64,000 bases of DNA from Acrocarpospora corrugata. Its GTDB lineage: Bacteria; Actinomycetota; Actinomycetes; Streptosporangiales; Streptosporangiaceae. The stretch spans positions 89,254-153,253 of the forward strand of contig NZ_BLAD01000052.1 of the NCBI RefSeq assembly GCF_009687845.1, in the 5' to 3' direction. A model generated the notes under the pieces. That model was not told where the DNA came from. It searched no databases and saw only the letters and a program-made list of their open reading frames with translations. Of this stretch, positions 19,260 through 27,940 are shown piece by piece. The position numbers and the translations under genes were made by a program. Numbering within the stretch: position 1 is the first letter of the stretch; the number at the start of each line of letters is the position of its first letter.

Positions 19260-20441
19260 ATGGACTTCACGCTGCCGGAAAGCGCGCAGGCCGTCCAGCG
19301 CGGGATCGCGGCCGTCTGCGCCCGCTACGACATGGACTACTGGCAGCGCTGTGAGGCGGAGAAACGGTGGCCGGAGGAGGTCTGGGCCGAGCTGGCCAAG
19401 GGCGGCTGGCTCGGCCTGGCCGTCCCCGAGGAGTACGGCGGCGGGGGCCAGGGCCTGCTCGAACTGACGGTGGCCACGGAGGCGCTGTCCGCGTCGGGCG
19501 CGGCCGGGGGTTCGGCGTTCACGTACGTGCTCACGCCCGGTTTCGGGGCGCTCACGCTGGCCCGGCACGGCAGCCCGGAGCAGCGGGCCGCGCTGCTGCC
19601 GGGGCTGGCCGCCGGCGAGGTCGAGACCTGTTTCGCGCTGACCGAGCCCGACGCGGGCTCCAACGCGCTGGCCATCTCGACCTCGGCCCGCGCGGACGGC
19701 GCCGAGTATGTGATCAACGGCCAGAAGATCTGGATCACGGGGGTGCAGCGGGCGACGTGGATGCTGCTGGTCACCCGGACGATCCCGGCGGCCGAGGCGA
19801 AACCGCGCACCAACGGGCTGACGGTCTTCCTGGTCAATGTGCCCGAGGCGGTGGCGGCGGGGCAGCTGAGCTACCGGCCGATCCCAAAGATGGGCGCCAA
19901 CACGACCCCGTCGAACATGGTCTTCTTCGACGACCTGCGGGTCCCGGCCACATCGGTGATCGGCGAGGTGCACGCGGGCGCGGTCGTGCTGTGGGACATC
20001 CTCAATCCGGAGCGGGTGCTGCTGGCCGCGTCGGCGCTCGGCGGCGCGGAGGTCGCGCTCCGGGTCGGTGTCGCGTACGCCAAGGAGCGTGAGGTGTTCG
20101 GGCGCGCGATCGGCTCCAACCAGGCGATCGCGTTTCCGCTGGCCCGGGTGAAGGCGAGGATCGAGCTGGCCCGGCTGACGCTGTACAAGGCCGCCTGGCT
20201 CTTCGACCGGGGGCTGCCGTGCGGTACGGAGGCCAACATCGCGAAGCTGGCCGCGTCGGAGGCGGCCTGGGAGGCGGCGGACGCGGCGTTCCAGACGCAC
20301 GGCGGGATGGCGTACTCGCTGGAGTATCCGGTCGCCCGGCTGCTCACCGAGGCCAGGATCGGGAAGGTGGCTCCGGTCACCGAGGAGCTGCTGCTCAACT
20401 ACCTGGCCACCCAGGTGCTGGGGCTGCCGCGCAGCTTCTGA
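19260..20441 (+). CDS. Acyl-CoA dehydrogenase family protein
   Basis: 393 residues, standard length. Blocks: LGLAVPEEYGGGGQG (N-terminal domain), CFALTEPDAGSNALAISTSA and VINGQKIWITG (FAD/substrate beta domain, about residues 120-165), GREVFGRAIGSNQAI-type sequence EREVFGRAIGSNQAI, and FQTHGGMAYSLEYPVARLLTEARI (C-terminal helical domain). It oxidises acyl-CoA to enoyl-CoA with electron transfer to ETF. The usual YEGT glutamate position reads KVAPVTEE, a variant found in some subgroups, so the catalytic base is uncertain. It lies 27 bases after the methyltransferase gene and 24 before the hydrolase: a possible three-gene operon. Confidence 0.92.
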   Translation: MDFTLPESAQAVQRGIAAVCARYDMDYWQRCEAEKRWPEEVWAELAKGGWLGLAVPEEYGGGGQGLLELTVATEALSASGAAGGSAFTYVLTPGFGALTLARHGSPEQRAALLPGLAAGEVETCFALTEPDAGSNALAISTSARADGAEYVINGQKIWITGVQRATWMLLVTRTIPAAEAKPRTNGLTVFLVNVPEAVAAGQLSYRPIPKMGANTTPSNMVFFDDLRVPATSVIGEVHAGAVVLWDILNPERVLLAASALGGAEVALRVGVAYAKEREVFGRAIGSNQAIAFPLARVKARIELARLTLYKAAWLFDRGLPCGTEANIAKLAASEAAWEAADAAFQTHGGMAYSLEYPVARLLTEARIGKVAPVTEELLLNYLATQVLGLPRSF

Positions 20442-20465
20442 CCGCTCCGGGTTAATGTGCGGGGC

Positions 20466-21392
20466 ATGACCTTGCACCCTCAGGCGGTCGCCTATCTGAA
20501 GTCGTTCCCGGCCGATCTCGGCCCCGATCTGGCCACGATCACCGATGCGGAGATCGTGCAGTTGCGGGGGCTGGACGCGATGGTCGAGCAGCGGGGCGCG
20601 CCGGCGGAGATGGCGGTGGTGCGCGACGAGGTGGTCGCCGGGGTTCCTGTGCGGATTTATCGGCAGAAGGATGGGGATGAGGCGCTTCCGGTGCTCGTGT
20701 ACTATCACGGGGGCGGCTGGGTGTACGGGAGCGTGCAGCGCAACGACGCGCTCGCCCGCGACCTCGCGGCGCGGAGCGCGTGCGTGGTCGTGTCGGTGGA
20801 CTACCGGCTCGCGCCCGAGCACACCTTCCCGGCCGCGGCCGAAGACTCCTGGGCGGTGCTGGCGGACGTCTTCGCGCGGCCGGAGCACTACGGCGCGGAC
20901 GCGGCCAGGATCGCCGTGATCGGGGACAGCGCGGGCGGCAACCTCGCGGCCGTGGTCGCCTGGCAGGCACGGGACGCCGGATACACGCTCGCCCACCAGG
21001 TGCTGATCTACCCGGTGGTGGATGTCGCGATGGACACGCCGAGTTACGCGGCGTACGCGTCGGGGTTCGGGCTCGGCGCGGCGGAGATGGCGTGGTTCAT
21101 CCAGAAGTACGCGGACGGAGCGGACCCCGCCGATCCGAGGCTCGCGCCGTCGCGGCTGGCGGACATGTCGGGGCTGGCTCCCGCCACCGTGGTGACCGCC
21201 GAGTGCGACCCGCTGTGCGACGAGGGAGCCGCCTACGCCGACGCGCTGCGCGGGGCGGGGGTTCCGGTCGACTACCGGTGCTACCCGGGCAGCCTGCACG
21301 GCTTCTACGGCCTGCCGGGCTTCTTCGACCAGGCCGGCGAGGCGCGCGACTACGTGGCGTCCCGGCTGAACGACGCGTTCGCGGCCGGCTGA
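20466..21392 (+). CDS. Alpha/beta-hydrolase, HSL (hormone-sensitive lipase) family
   Basis: 308 residues. YYHGGGWVYGS is the HGGG oxyanion motif; IGDSAGGNLAA the nucleophile elbow (Ser about 157); VTAECDPLCDEG holds the acid and PGSLHGFYG the catalytic His. This is a complete HSL-type (family IV) esterase without signal peptide, so it probably acts on short or medium acyl esters in the cytosol. I start at ATG 20466 (MTLHPQAV); GTG 20457 in the same frame is possible. It follows the acyl-CoA dehydrogenase gene closely and converges with the Gfo/Idh gene. Confidence 0.9.
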   Translation: MTLHPQAVAYLKSFPADLGPDLATITDAEIVQLRGLDAMVEQRGAPAEMAVVRDEVVAGVPVRIYRQKDGDEALPVLVYYHGGGWVYGSVQRNDALARDLAARSACVVVSVDYRLAPEHTFPAAAEDSWAVLADVFARPEHYGADAARIAVIGDSAGGNLAAVVAWQARDAGYTLAHQVLIYPVVDVAMDTPSYAAYASGFGLGAAEMAWFIQKYADGADPADPRLAPSRLADMSGLAPATVVTAECDPLCDEGAAYADALRGAGVPVDYRCYPGSLHGFYGLPGFFDQAGEARDYVASRLNDAFAAG

Positions 21393-21407
21393 GCCGCGGA
21401 CTATGGG

Positions 21408-22556
21408 TCAGGCCGGGACGGGGTCCTGGCCGGAGACGCCGAACAGGCCCAGGCGGGCGACCGCGCCGCGCGGGCTGATCGGGCGGCGGGACAAGCCGAG
21501 GACGCCGTCGGTGAAGGCGGGGTCGGCGCGGTCCAGCGGGAGGGCGACGGTGGCCCCCGAGGCGGCGGAGGCGTAGGCGGCGACCGTGGCCTCCAGGACG
21601 CGCAGGGCGTCCTCGCCGGTGGCGGCGGGGCGGGTTCCGGTGGCCAGGGCGGCGGTGAAGTCGGCCGTGACCGGGCTCAGGAAGCCGGTCGGCGCGGGGA
21701 CCTCGATCCGGGTGGTCCCGGCGGGCGTGGTGAGTTCCAGGCTTTCGAAGGGGGCGAAAGGGCTGGTCCCGCCGCCCCGGTAGCGGATGGCGAGGCGGCC
21801 GTGGGAGCCGCTGACGTCGATGCCGCCGGGGCCGTGGCCCCAGCCGACGTTGACCAGGGCGACGGCGTCCCGGGTCTCGAAGCGGCAGCTGGCGATCTCC
21901 TCGACGCCGCCGTGCGAGCGGGCGGTGACATAGGCGGAGGCCGCGTCGATCGGCCGGCCGAGGAGGGATTCGGCCACGTAGACGACGTGCAGGAGATCCA
22001 TCAGAACCCCGCCGCCCGACATTTCCGGATTCTTGCGCCACGCGGGGATGTATTCGGCCGCGCCGGGGTTGTCGGCGCAGCCCAGATAGTTGAGTATCGC
22101 CACTTCGACGTCGCCGATCGCGCCGGAGTCGATGAGCGCGCGGGCCGCGACCAGTTCGGGGAAGAACAGGTAGTTGTGGACCACGCCGAAGGTCACGCCG
22201 CCGGCCCGGCAGATCTCGACCATGGCTTCGGCGGCGGCCGGGGTGGTGGCGAGCGGCTTCTCGGTGAGGATGTGCTTGCCGGCCCCGGCCGCGCGCCGGA
22301 CCAGCTCCAGCCGCAGGCCCGGCGGGACCGACAGGTCGACGACGCCGATGTCCGGGCGGGCCAGGACGGCGTCGAGTCCGTCGAGCGCGTCCTCCGGAGC
22401 GAGCCCCGCCACCCGTCTGGCGGCCTCCCGGCGACGGGGATCGGGGTCGGCCACGGCGGCGAGGTGATATCCGTTGGGCCGCTCCAGCCAAGCCGGAATA
22501 TGTTGATTTATCCCGATATTTCCACATCCGATGAGGGCGACGCCGCGGGCGTTCAT
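21408..22556 (-). CDS. Gfo/Idh/MocA family oxidoreductase
   Basis: 382 residues. Rossmann motif GVALIGCGNIG at the N-terminus; GKHILTEKPLATTPAAAEAM carries the EKP motif whose Lys is catalytic in this family; the second domain is an open-faced beta sheet with AWRKNPEMSGGGVLMDLLHV. The family oxidises sugars, inositols or their derivatives with NAD(P). It is the last gene of a six-gene minus-strand operon: its ATG overlaps the stop of the isomerase gene (ATGA). With the isomerase it looks like the intracellular catabolic arm of the transport locus. Confidence 0.9.
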   Translation of the reverse strand: MNARGVALIGCGNIGINQHIPAWLERPNGYHLAAVADPDPRRREAARRVAGLAPEDALDGLDAVLARPDIGVVDLSVPPGLRLELVRRAAGAGKHILTEKPLATTPAAAEAMVEICRAGGVTFGVVHNYLFFPELVAARALIDSGAIGDVEVAILNYLGCADNPGAAEYIPAWRKNPEMSGGGVLMDLLHVVYVAESLLGRPIDAASAYVTARSHGGVEEIASCRFETRDAVALVNVGWGHGPGGIDVSGSHGRLAIRYRGGGTSPFAPFESLELTTPAGTTRIEVPAPTGFLSPVTADFTAALATGTRPAATGEDALRVLEATVAAYASAASGATVALPLDRADPAFTDGVLGLSRRPISPRGAVARLGLFGVSGQDPVPA

Positions 22557-23491
22557 CCGTGCCTCGCTTCGAGGAGGGGGCGCATGAAGGCGGCGGCCCG
22601 GCGCACGCCCTCCACCGGCGGGTCGTAGGGGTCCTCGTTCTCGATGCTCAGCGCGCCCGCGTACCCGGCCGCCGTGAGCTCGGCCACGAACGGCGACCAG
22701 AACTCCGCGCCGTGCCCGGCCCCGACGGTCCGGAAGTTCCAGGCCCGCCCGCCGGGGTCGCCGCCGGTGCGCTGGTCGAGCAGCCCGGCCATGGCCAGCG
22801 GCCCGGGATTGAGCTGGGTGTCCTTCAGATGCACGTGGTAGACGGCGTCGCCGTGCGCGCGAATGATCGCCAGCGGGTCCATCCGCTGCCAGAACAGGTG
22901 CGAGGGATCCAGGTTCATCCCGATGATCGGCCCGACCTCCGCCCGCATCCGCAGCAGCGTCGGCACGTTGTAGACCAGGTGCAGCGGATGCAGCTCAAAG
23001 GCGATCCTGGTGACCCCTGCGTCTGCGGCCCGCCCCGCGAGCTCGCGCCAGAGCGGACCCGCCTGCTCCCACTGCCGTTCCAGCAGCGCCACGGCGTCCT
23101 CAGGCCACGGGAACCAGACCCAGTTCAGGGTGCTCGCCGACGGACCGTCCCCCGGGCAGCCCGACATGGTCACGATGGTGTCCACGCCGAGCCGCCGCGC
23201 CAGCTCGATCGTCTTCCTGATCAGTTCCTCGTGCCTCTTCCCGTGTACGGGATGCATCGGCCACGCCGAGCAGTTGAGCGCCCCCATCCGCAGCCCCCGC
23301 GACTCCAGCGCGTCCCGGAACCGGGCGAACGCCTCCCGGTCCGCCAGCAACTCGTCGATGCGCAGATGCGGCGCGGACGACTGCCCGCCCGCCGCGATCT
23401 CCACCGCCGGCGCGCCGATCTCGACCGCGAGATCGAGCGCGCCTTCCAGGGACAGGCCGGGCACGGAATCGGTGTACAGCGACAACCGCAT
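22553..23491 (-). CDS. Sugar phosphate isomerase/epimerase (xylose isomerase-like TIM barrel)
   Basis: 312 residues. MRLSLYTDSVPGLSLEGAL opens the AP endonuclease 2-type TIM barrel; IAFELHPLHLVYN, IGMNLDPSHLFWQ and VYHVHLKDTQ supply the metal-binding Glu, Asp and His residues, and ALSIENEDP the final acidic ligand. IolE, IolI and hydroxypyruvate isomerase have this fold; I cannot choose among substrates. AAGGGAG lies 6 bases before the ATG, 22 bases after the permease stop. The stop overlaps the start of the Gfo/Idh gene. The IolE/IolG-like pairing hints at a polyol substrate. Confidence 0.88.
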   Translation of the reverse strand: MRLSLYTDSVPGLSLEGALDLAVEIGAPAVEIAAGGQSSAPHLRIDELLADREAFARFRDALESRGLRMGALNCSAWPMHPVHGKRHEELIRKTIELARRLGVDTIVTMSGCPGDGPSASTLNWVWFPWPEDAVALLERQWEQAGPLWRELAGRAADAGVTRIAFELHPLHLVYNVPTLLRMRAEVGPIIGMNLDPSHLFWQRMDPLAIIRAHGDAVYHVHLKDTQLNPGPLAMAGLLDQRTGGDPGGRAWNFRTVGAGHGAEFWSPFVAELTAAGYAGALSIENEDPYDPPVEGVRRAAAFMRPLLEARHG

Positions 23492-23513
23492 GGGATCTCC
23501 CTTGGTCCCGCGG

Positions 23514-24332
23514 CTACAGCTTGCTGTAGCCGGAGGCGAGAAAGTCGGACTTGAGAAAGCGTTCCGCCGCGAACAGCAGGATCATGTTGGGGACCAGCAG
23601 GATGAGCGAGACCACGGCCGCATGCGCCCGTACCAGCCGTTCCCCGAGAAACGAGAACAGCACGGTCGGGATGGTCTGGTAGTCGGGGGTCCCGATGACG
23701 AACGTCAGCGCGAACTCCTCCATGCTGGCGATGAACGTGAAGATCCCCCCGGCGAAGATCCCCGGCGTCACCATCGGCAGGTAGACGAGCCGGAACTTCA
23801 CCAGCTCCGACGCCCCCAGGTTCGACGCCGCGTCCGAGACGTCCCTCGGGATCGCCTCGAAACTCGTGGTCAGCAGCCGCGCCATGTACGGCATCCCGAG
23901 CAGCGTGTGCCCCAGCACCAGCCCCAGGAAGGTCTGCGAGAGCCCGAGGAAGTCGAACGCCCGGCTCAGGAACAGCGCGACGATCATGCCGGGGATGATC
24001 AGCGGCAGCAGCATCAGGATCCGGATCGCCTCCTTGCCGCGGAAGTCGAACCGGTGGATCGCGTACGCCATCGGCAGCGCCAGCAGGAACGCCAGCACGG
24101 TGGCGCACCCGGCCAGCAGGTAGCTGGTGCCGATGGCCGGCACGATCCCGGTGACCCGGAACACGAACTCCCACTGGAACAGCGACAACGAAGGCGGCAG
24201 CACGTCCGGATACGACCAGGGATGGTCGGGATCGACCAGCGACCAGGCCACCGCCATCAGGACGGGCACCCCGACCACGACCACCGCGACGGCGATCAGC
24301 AGCCACGGGACGAGCGCGCGGGGCTTGTTCAT
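23514..24332 (-). CDS. ABC transporter permease (PotC/PhnV-like)
   Basis: 272 residues, six hydrophobic segments. The EAA loop is DVSDAASNLGASELVKFRLVYLP, which contacts the ATPase. ILMLLPLIIPGMIVALFL is the typical family core. It is the second of two permeases of a type I importer of the spermidine/putrescine, iron(III) or 2-aminoethylphosphonate group. The ATG (24332) overlaps the stop of the first permease gene (ATGA). A longer in-frame extension upstream is a shadow. Confidence 0.9.
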   Translation of the reverse strand: MNKPRALVPWLLIAVAVVVVGVPVLMAVAWSLVDPDHPWSYPDVLPPSLSLFQWEFVFRVTGIVPAIGTSYLLAGCATVLAFLLALPMAYAIHRFDFRGKEAIRILMLLPLIIPGMIVALFLSRAFDFLGLSQTFLGLVLGHTLLGMPYMARLLTTSFEAIPRDVSDAASNLGASELVKFRLVYLPMVTPGIFAGGIFTFIASMEEFALTFVIGTPDYQTIPTVLFSFLGERLVRAHAAVVSLILLVPNMILLFAAERFLKSDFLASGYSKL

Positions 24333-25183
24333 CGCGCCACCCTGACCAGGAGTTTCGCGAACAGCGTGAAGAGCCAGGCGAACAACAGGGAGGCCAGGAT
24401 GATGACGATCGCGATCACCGCCGCCTGCCCCCACTCGCCGAAGTTCTTGCCCAACAGGACCATCCGGATGGACAGCGACGGCGGGTACAGCGGCCCCGCG
24501 ACCGCGTTGATCGCGTAGTCGCCGAGCACGCCGATGAAGACGAGCGTGGCCCCGATCTGGATGCCGGGCGCCGACAGCGGCATCAGCACGTGCCGGAACA
24601 CCGCGAACCTGCCCGCGCCCAGATTCCTGGCGGCCGACTCCAGATCCGCCGGGACGTTCCGCAGCGCGGCGGTGAGGATGAGCGTCTGGAACGGCAGGTT
24701 CTTCCAGACCTGGATGGCGACCACGCCCCAGCCCCAGTCGTCATGGGTGAGGCGCAACGGCTCGTCGATGACCCCGAGCCGGACCAGCGCCTCGTTCAGA
24801 ATGCCGTGGTAGGAGATGACGTTCAGGATCAGGAAGGCCGCCACCAGCGCCGGGACGAACAGCGGCAGCCGCAGCACCGCGTTCAGGAACTTCTTCCCGG
24901 CGAACTTCCCGCGCAGGTAGAGCGCCAGCGGGTAGGCGATGAGCAGCGCGCAGAACGCGCTGACGAACGCGATCCTGACCGAATAGAGCAGCGAGTCGAG
25001 GGTCTGGCCGGTGAACGTGGCCGACCAGTGGTGCAGGCCGAGCTCGGTCTCCCCGGTGAAGGCGAAGAACCCGATGCTCTGCGCCACCGTCATGCCGAGC
25101 GAGGCGGACAGGAACACCGCCACGTAACCGACCGCGGGAAGCAGCAGCAGGATGATCAGCCAGCCGTGGTTCTTCCTGGTCAC
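24329..25183 (-). CDS. ABC transporter permease (PotB/PhnU-like)
   Basis: 284 residues with six hydrophobic segments, starting at GTG 25183 (VTRKNHGWLI), which overlaps the ATPase stop (GTGA). The EAA loop is DLESAARNLGAGRFAVFRHVLMP. It pairs with the downstream permease as a heterodimeric channel of a PotABCD-type importer. NVISYHGILNEALVRLG is the loop usual in this permease class. Together with the ATPase at 25180-26226 and the binding lipoprotein at 27941 it forms a complete importer split across two divergent transcripts. Confidence 0.9.
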   Translation of the reverse strand: MTRKNHGWLIILLLLPAVGYVAVFLSASLGMTVAQSIGFFAFTGETELGLHHWSATFTGQTLDSLLYSVRIAFVSAFCALLIAYPLALYLRGKFAGKKFLNAVLRLPLFVPALVAAFLILNVISYHGILNEALVRLGVIDEPLRLTHDDWGWGVVAIQVWKNLPFQTLILTAALRNVPADLESAARNLGAGRFAVFRHVLMPLSAPGIQIGATLVFIGVLGDYAINAVAGPLYPPSLSIRMVLLGKNFGEWGQAAVIAIVIILASLLFAWLFTLFAKLLVRVAR

Positions 25184-26226
25184 CGCAGAACCTGGATCTT
25201 GTCGGGCGGGACGGCCAGCTCGATCGTGCTGCCGGCGGGCGCGGACGCGGAGCCGTGCTGTTCCAGGCGGAGCGGCGTGCCCCCGGCGTCGAGCAGCACG
25301 TCGGTGATGTTGCCCATGTAGATGGTCTGCGTGACCGTCGCCGCGATCCGGTTCCGCATCCCGGGGACGAACGGGATCATCTCCTCCGGCCGCCAGGCGA
25401 TCAGCACCTCGGACCTGCCGTCCGCCGGCGTCTCGGCCGAGGCCAGCCGCCCGACCGGCGTGTCCAGTTCGCACCCGTCCGCGGTCACCGACACCACCGA
25501 GGCCTTGAGGATGTTGGCCTGGCCGATGAACTCGGCGGTGAAACCGGTGGCCGGGTGCCGGTAGATCGTCGAAGGGTCGCCCAGCTGCTCGATCCTGCCG
25601 TTGTTCAGCACCGCGATCCGGTCAGACATGACCAGCGCCTCGGCCTGGTCGTGCGTCACGTAGACGGAGGTGATCTTCAACCGGCGCTGTAACTCGCGGA
25701 TGTCGATCCGCAGCCGCTCCCGCAGCTTGGCGTCCAGGTTCGACAAGGGCTCGTCGAACAGCAGCAGGTCCGGGCGGGTCACCACGGCCCTGGCCAGCGC
25801 CACCCGCTGCTGCTGGCCGCCGGAAAGCTGCCCCGGGCTGCGCTCCGCCAGCGGCTCCAGGCCGACCATCGCCATCGCCTCCTCGACCCGCCGCGCCAGC
25901 TCCCGCCCGGAGACCCGGCGCATCCGCAGCCCGAACCCGATGTTCTCCCGCACGTTCATGTGCGGGAACAGCGCGTAGGACTGGAAGACCATGGCGGTCG
26001 AGCGTTTGTGCGGCGGGACCTCGTTCATCCGGCGGCCGTCGAAGCGGATCTCCCCGCCGTCGATCTCGACCAGGCCGGCGATCGCCCGCAGCGTCGTGGT
26101 CTTGCCGCAGCCGGACGGGCCGAGCAGGGTGAGGAACTCCCCGTCCGGGACGGTGAGGTCGAGGTGGTCGACCACGGTGTTCCCGCCGTACGCCTTGAAC
26201 AGGGCCTCGACCTCCAGGACGGCCAT
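25180..26226 (-). CDS. ABC transporter ATP-binding protein with TOBE domain (PotA/UgpC-like)
   Basis: 348 residues. Walker A LLGPSGCGKTTTLR, Q-loop MVFQSYALFPHM, signature LSGGQQQRVALARA, Walker B LLLFDEPLSNLDA and H-loop VTHDQAEA are all intact (residues 1-235). The C-terminal 110 residues form the TOBE regulatory domain (RPEEMIPF...IYMGNITDVLL). It energises the two following permeases. The ATG at 26226 overlaps the stop of the GDPD gene (ATGA); a longer apparent frame upstream is a GDPD shadow. Confidence 0.95.
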   Translation of the reverse strand: MAVLEVEALFKAYGGNTVVDHLDLTVPDGEFLTLLGPSGCGKTTTLRAIAGLVEIDGGEIRFDGRRMNEVPPHKRSTAMVFQSYALFPHMNVRENIGFGLRMRRVSGRELARRVEEAMAMVGLEPLAERSPGQLSGGQQQRVALARAVVTRPDLLLFDEPLSNLDAKLRERLRIDIRELQRRLKITSVYVTHDQAEALVMSDRIAVLNNGRIEQLGDPSTIYRHPATGFTAEFIGQANILKASVVSVTADGCELDTPVGRLASAETPADGRSEVLIAWRPEEMIPFVPGMRNRIAATVTQTIYMGNITDVLLDAGGTPLRLEQHGSASAPAGSTIELAVPPDKIQVLR

Positions 26227-27008
26227 CAGGTCACCCGCCCGTGGCTGCGGACTCCGGCCACGAGCACGTCCACGTCGTCGCCCATGATCGCGTCGACGCC
26301 GAGCGCCAGCGAGATCCGGACCGCCTCCGCGTCGTTGGTGCTCCAGGCCCAGATGGCGATGCCCGCGTCGTGCAGGGTCTCGACGAGGTCGGGGCTGATG
26401 AGTTCCCAGCGGTGCTGGATGACGGGGGCGCCCAGGGCGAGCGCCTGCCGTACTGTCTCGGCGGGGGGTTGCGGGCCGTATTCGGGCAGGCGTTCGGGGG
26501 CGAGGAGCAGCGCGGGGACGGCGGCCTTGGCCGCCGCGAGGGCGTGGTGGTCGAAGGAGGAGACGAACGCCCAGTCGAGGGCGTCGTTGTCGGCCACCAG
26601 CCGGGCCAGCCGTTCGGCCACCCGGGTGGTGTCCTCGGTGCGGTCGCCCTTGGCCTCCAGGCAGAGCGCGATGTCCTCGGCTCTGGCCAGGTCGATGAGA
26701 TCCTGGGCGCGCAGCAGGCGCAGGCCCGCGAACTCGGGGCCGAACCAGCTGCCCGCGTCCAGTTCGGCGAGTTCGGCCCAGGTCAGGTCGGCGAGCGGGC
26801 CGGTGCCGTCGGTGGTCCTGTCGACCGTGGTGTCGTGCATCAGGACCAGCTGGCCGTCCCGGCTGAGCAGCGCGTCGGCCTCGATCATCTCGGCGCCCCG
26901 CTGGATGGCGGCGCGCAGGGACGGCATGGTGTGCTCGGGGATATGGGCGCGCTGACCGCGATGCCCGACCACCAGCGGCCGGCCCGCCCGCAGCCAGGGG
27001 CTGGTCAC
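26226..27008 (-). CDS. Glycerophosphodiester phosphodiesterase (GDPD, UgpQ-like)
   Basis: 260 residues. VVGHRGQRAHIPEHT holds the catalytic His and the PE-T metal site; GAEMIEADALLSRDGQLVLMHD gives the ExD pair and the second catalytic His; LCLEAKGD the third acidic ligand. All active-site residues are present. GDPDs hydrolyse glycerophospho-alcohols to glycerol-3-phosphate and alcohol. No signal peptide, so it works on imported diesters. It heads the six-gene operon, overlapping the ATPase gene, the same partnership as ugpQ with the ugp transporter. The start is a GTG at 27008 with AGGATC upstream. Confidence 0.93.
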   Translation of the reverse strand: MTSPWLRAGRPLVVGHRGQRAHIPEHTMPSLRAAIQRGAEMIEADALLSRDGQLVLMHDTTVDRTTDGTGPLADLTWAELAELDAGSWFGPEFAGLRLLRAQDLIDLARAEDIALCLEAKGDRTEDTTRVAERLARLVADNDALDWAFVSSFDHHALAAAKAAVPALLLAPERLPEYGPQPPAETVRQALALGAPVIQHRWELISPDLVETLHDAGIAIWAWSTNDAEAVRISLALGVDAIMGDDVDVLVAGVRSHGRVT

Positions 27009-27068
27009 ATCGGATCCTGGGATCGGGGGGCTGAGTAGACCATCGGTTCACTCCCGCTTCTCGGTCCA

Positions 27069-27098
27069 TTGACAGGCCGGTCGCCGGACACCTAATGT
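27069..27098 (+). promoter_or_regulatory. Promoter of the GntR gene
   Basis: TTGACA (27069-27074), an 18-base spacer and TAATGT (27093-27098), a near-consensus promoter 43 bases before the GntR start. Transcription would begin around 27105, on the edge of the 13-bp palindrome at 27108-27120. The divergent operon's promoter must lie in the same 132-base gap. Confidence 0.6.
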
Positions 27099-27107
27099 CC
27101 GATGCCA

Positions 27108-27120
27108 GAGGTACGACCTC
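27108..27120. promoter_or_regulatory. Putative GntR operator
   Basis: GAGGT-ACG-ACCTC, a perfect 5-bp inverted repeat with a 3-base centre, sits at the predicted transcription start of the GntR gene and about 100 bases from the start of the divergent operon. The shape and location fit an autoregulatory operator for the adjacent UTRA-type regulator. Confidence 0.5.
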
Positions 27121-27140
27121 ATACCATTTGGAGAAGTGCC

Positions 27141-27911
27141 GTGAAGGTAGCACGGAGCAGTTTGGTCAGGCAAGTGCAGGAAGATCTTCGTGCCCGGATC
27201 CTCGACGGCAGGTTTCCGAGCGGGAGCAAGATGCCCGCGGAGATTGAATTGGCCAGGTTGATGGGGGTGAGCCGGACGTCGCTGCGGGAGGCGGTCCAGC
27301 AGCTGGAGCTGGACGGGCTGCTGATCCGCCGGCACGGTCACGGCACCTTCGTCCGCAGTTCCCCGCTCCTGCAGAGCGGCCTGAACGTCAACCAGAGCGC
27401 GAGCCAGCTGATCCGCGCGCACGGCATGGTGCCGGGCACCCGGAACCAGACGGTGCGGCCTGCCACCCTCAGCGCGCACGAGGCCGGGCGGCTGGCCATG
27501 AAGCCGGACGACCCGATCGTCGTCCTTGAGCGGGTCCGTACGGCTGACGGAAGGAACGTGGTGTTCACCCGCGACCTCATCCCGCCGGCCCTGCTCGCCG
27601 CCGCCGGCGTGGAGATGGCGGAACTGCTCGACGAGAACATGTCCCTCTACCACTTCTACGCCGTCCGGCTCGGCGTGTCGGTGATCGACGGGACCGCGTG
27701 GATCCGGCCGGACCTGGCCGGCAAGGCCATCGCCGAGATGCTGGGCACCGCCCCCGGCACCGAGATGCTGGTCATCGAGCAGCTCGACAGGGACGCCGGC
27801 GAGAAGCCGGTCCTGCTGTCGCGGGAGCACTACGTGGCCGACGCGTTCGAGTTCGTCATCCACCGGCGTGGCCCGGCCCTGTCCGGCCGCCCGCAGCTCC
27901 CCGACAGGTAG
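27141..27911 (+). CDS. GntR-family regulator with UTRA effector domain
   Basis: 256 residues. Winged HTH at about 5-70: SLVRQVQEDLRARILDGRFP, SKMPAEIELARLMGVSRTSL and LLIRRHGHGTFVR. The UTRA ligand domain follows (about 85-245), with VLERVRTADGRNVVFTRDLIP and LSREHYVADAFEFVIHRR. UTRA regulators sense sugar phosphates or related ligands. I choose the GTG at 27141 because GGAGAAG lies 5-6 bases upstream; ATG 27102 would put the promoter region inside the gene. It sits between the two transport transcripts with a palindrome at its transcription start: it is the likely local repressor of both. Confidence 0.9.
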   Translation: MKVARSSLVRQVQEDLRARILDGRFPSGSKMPAEIELARLMGVSRTSLREAVQQLELDGLLIRRHGHGTFVRSSPLLQSGLNVNQSASQLIRAHGMVPGTRNQTVRPATLSAHEAGRLAMKPDDPIVVLERVRTADGRNVVFTRDLIPPALLAAAGVEMAELLDENMSLYHFYAVRLGVSVIDGTAWIRPDLAGKAIAEMLGTAPGTEMLVIEQLDRDAGEKPVLLSREHYVADAFEFVIHRRGPALSGRPQLPDR

Positions 27912-27940
27912 TAGCCCCAACGACCCACCTGGAGGTAGTC

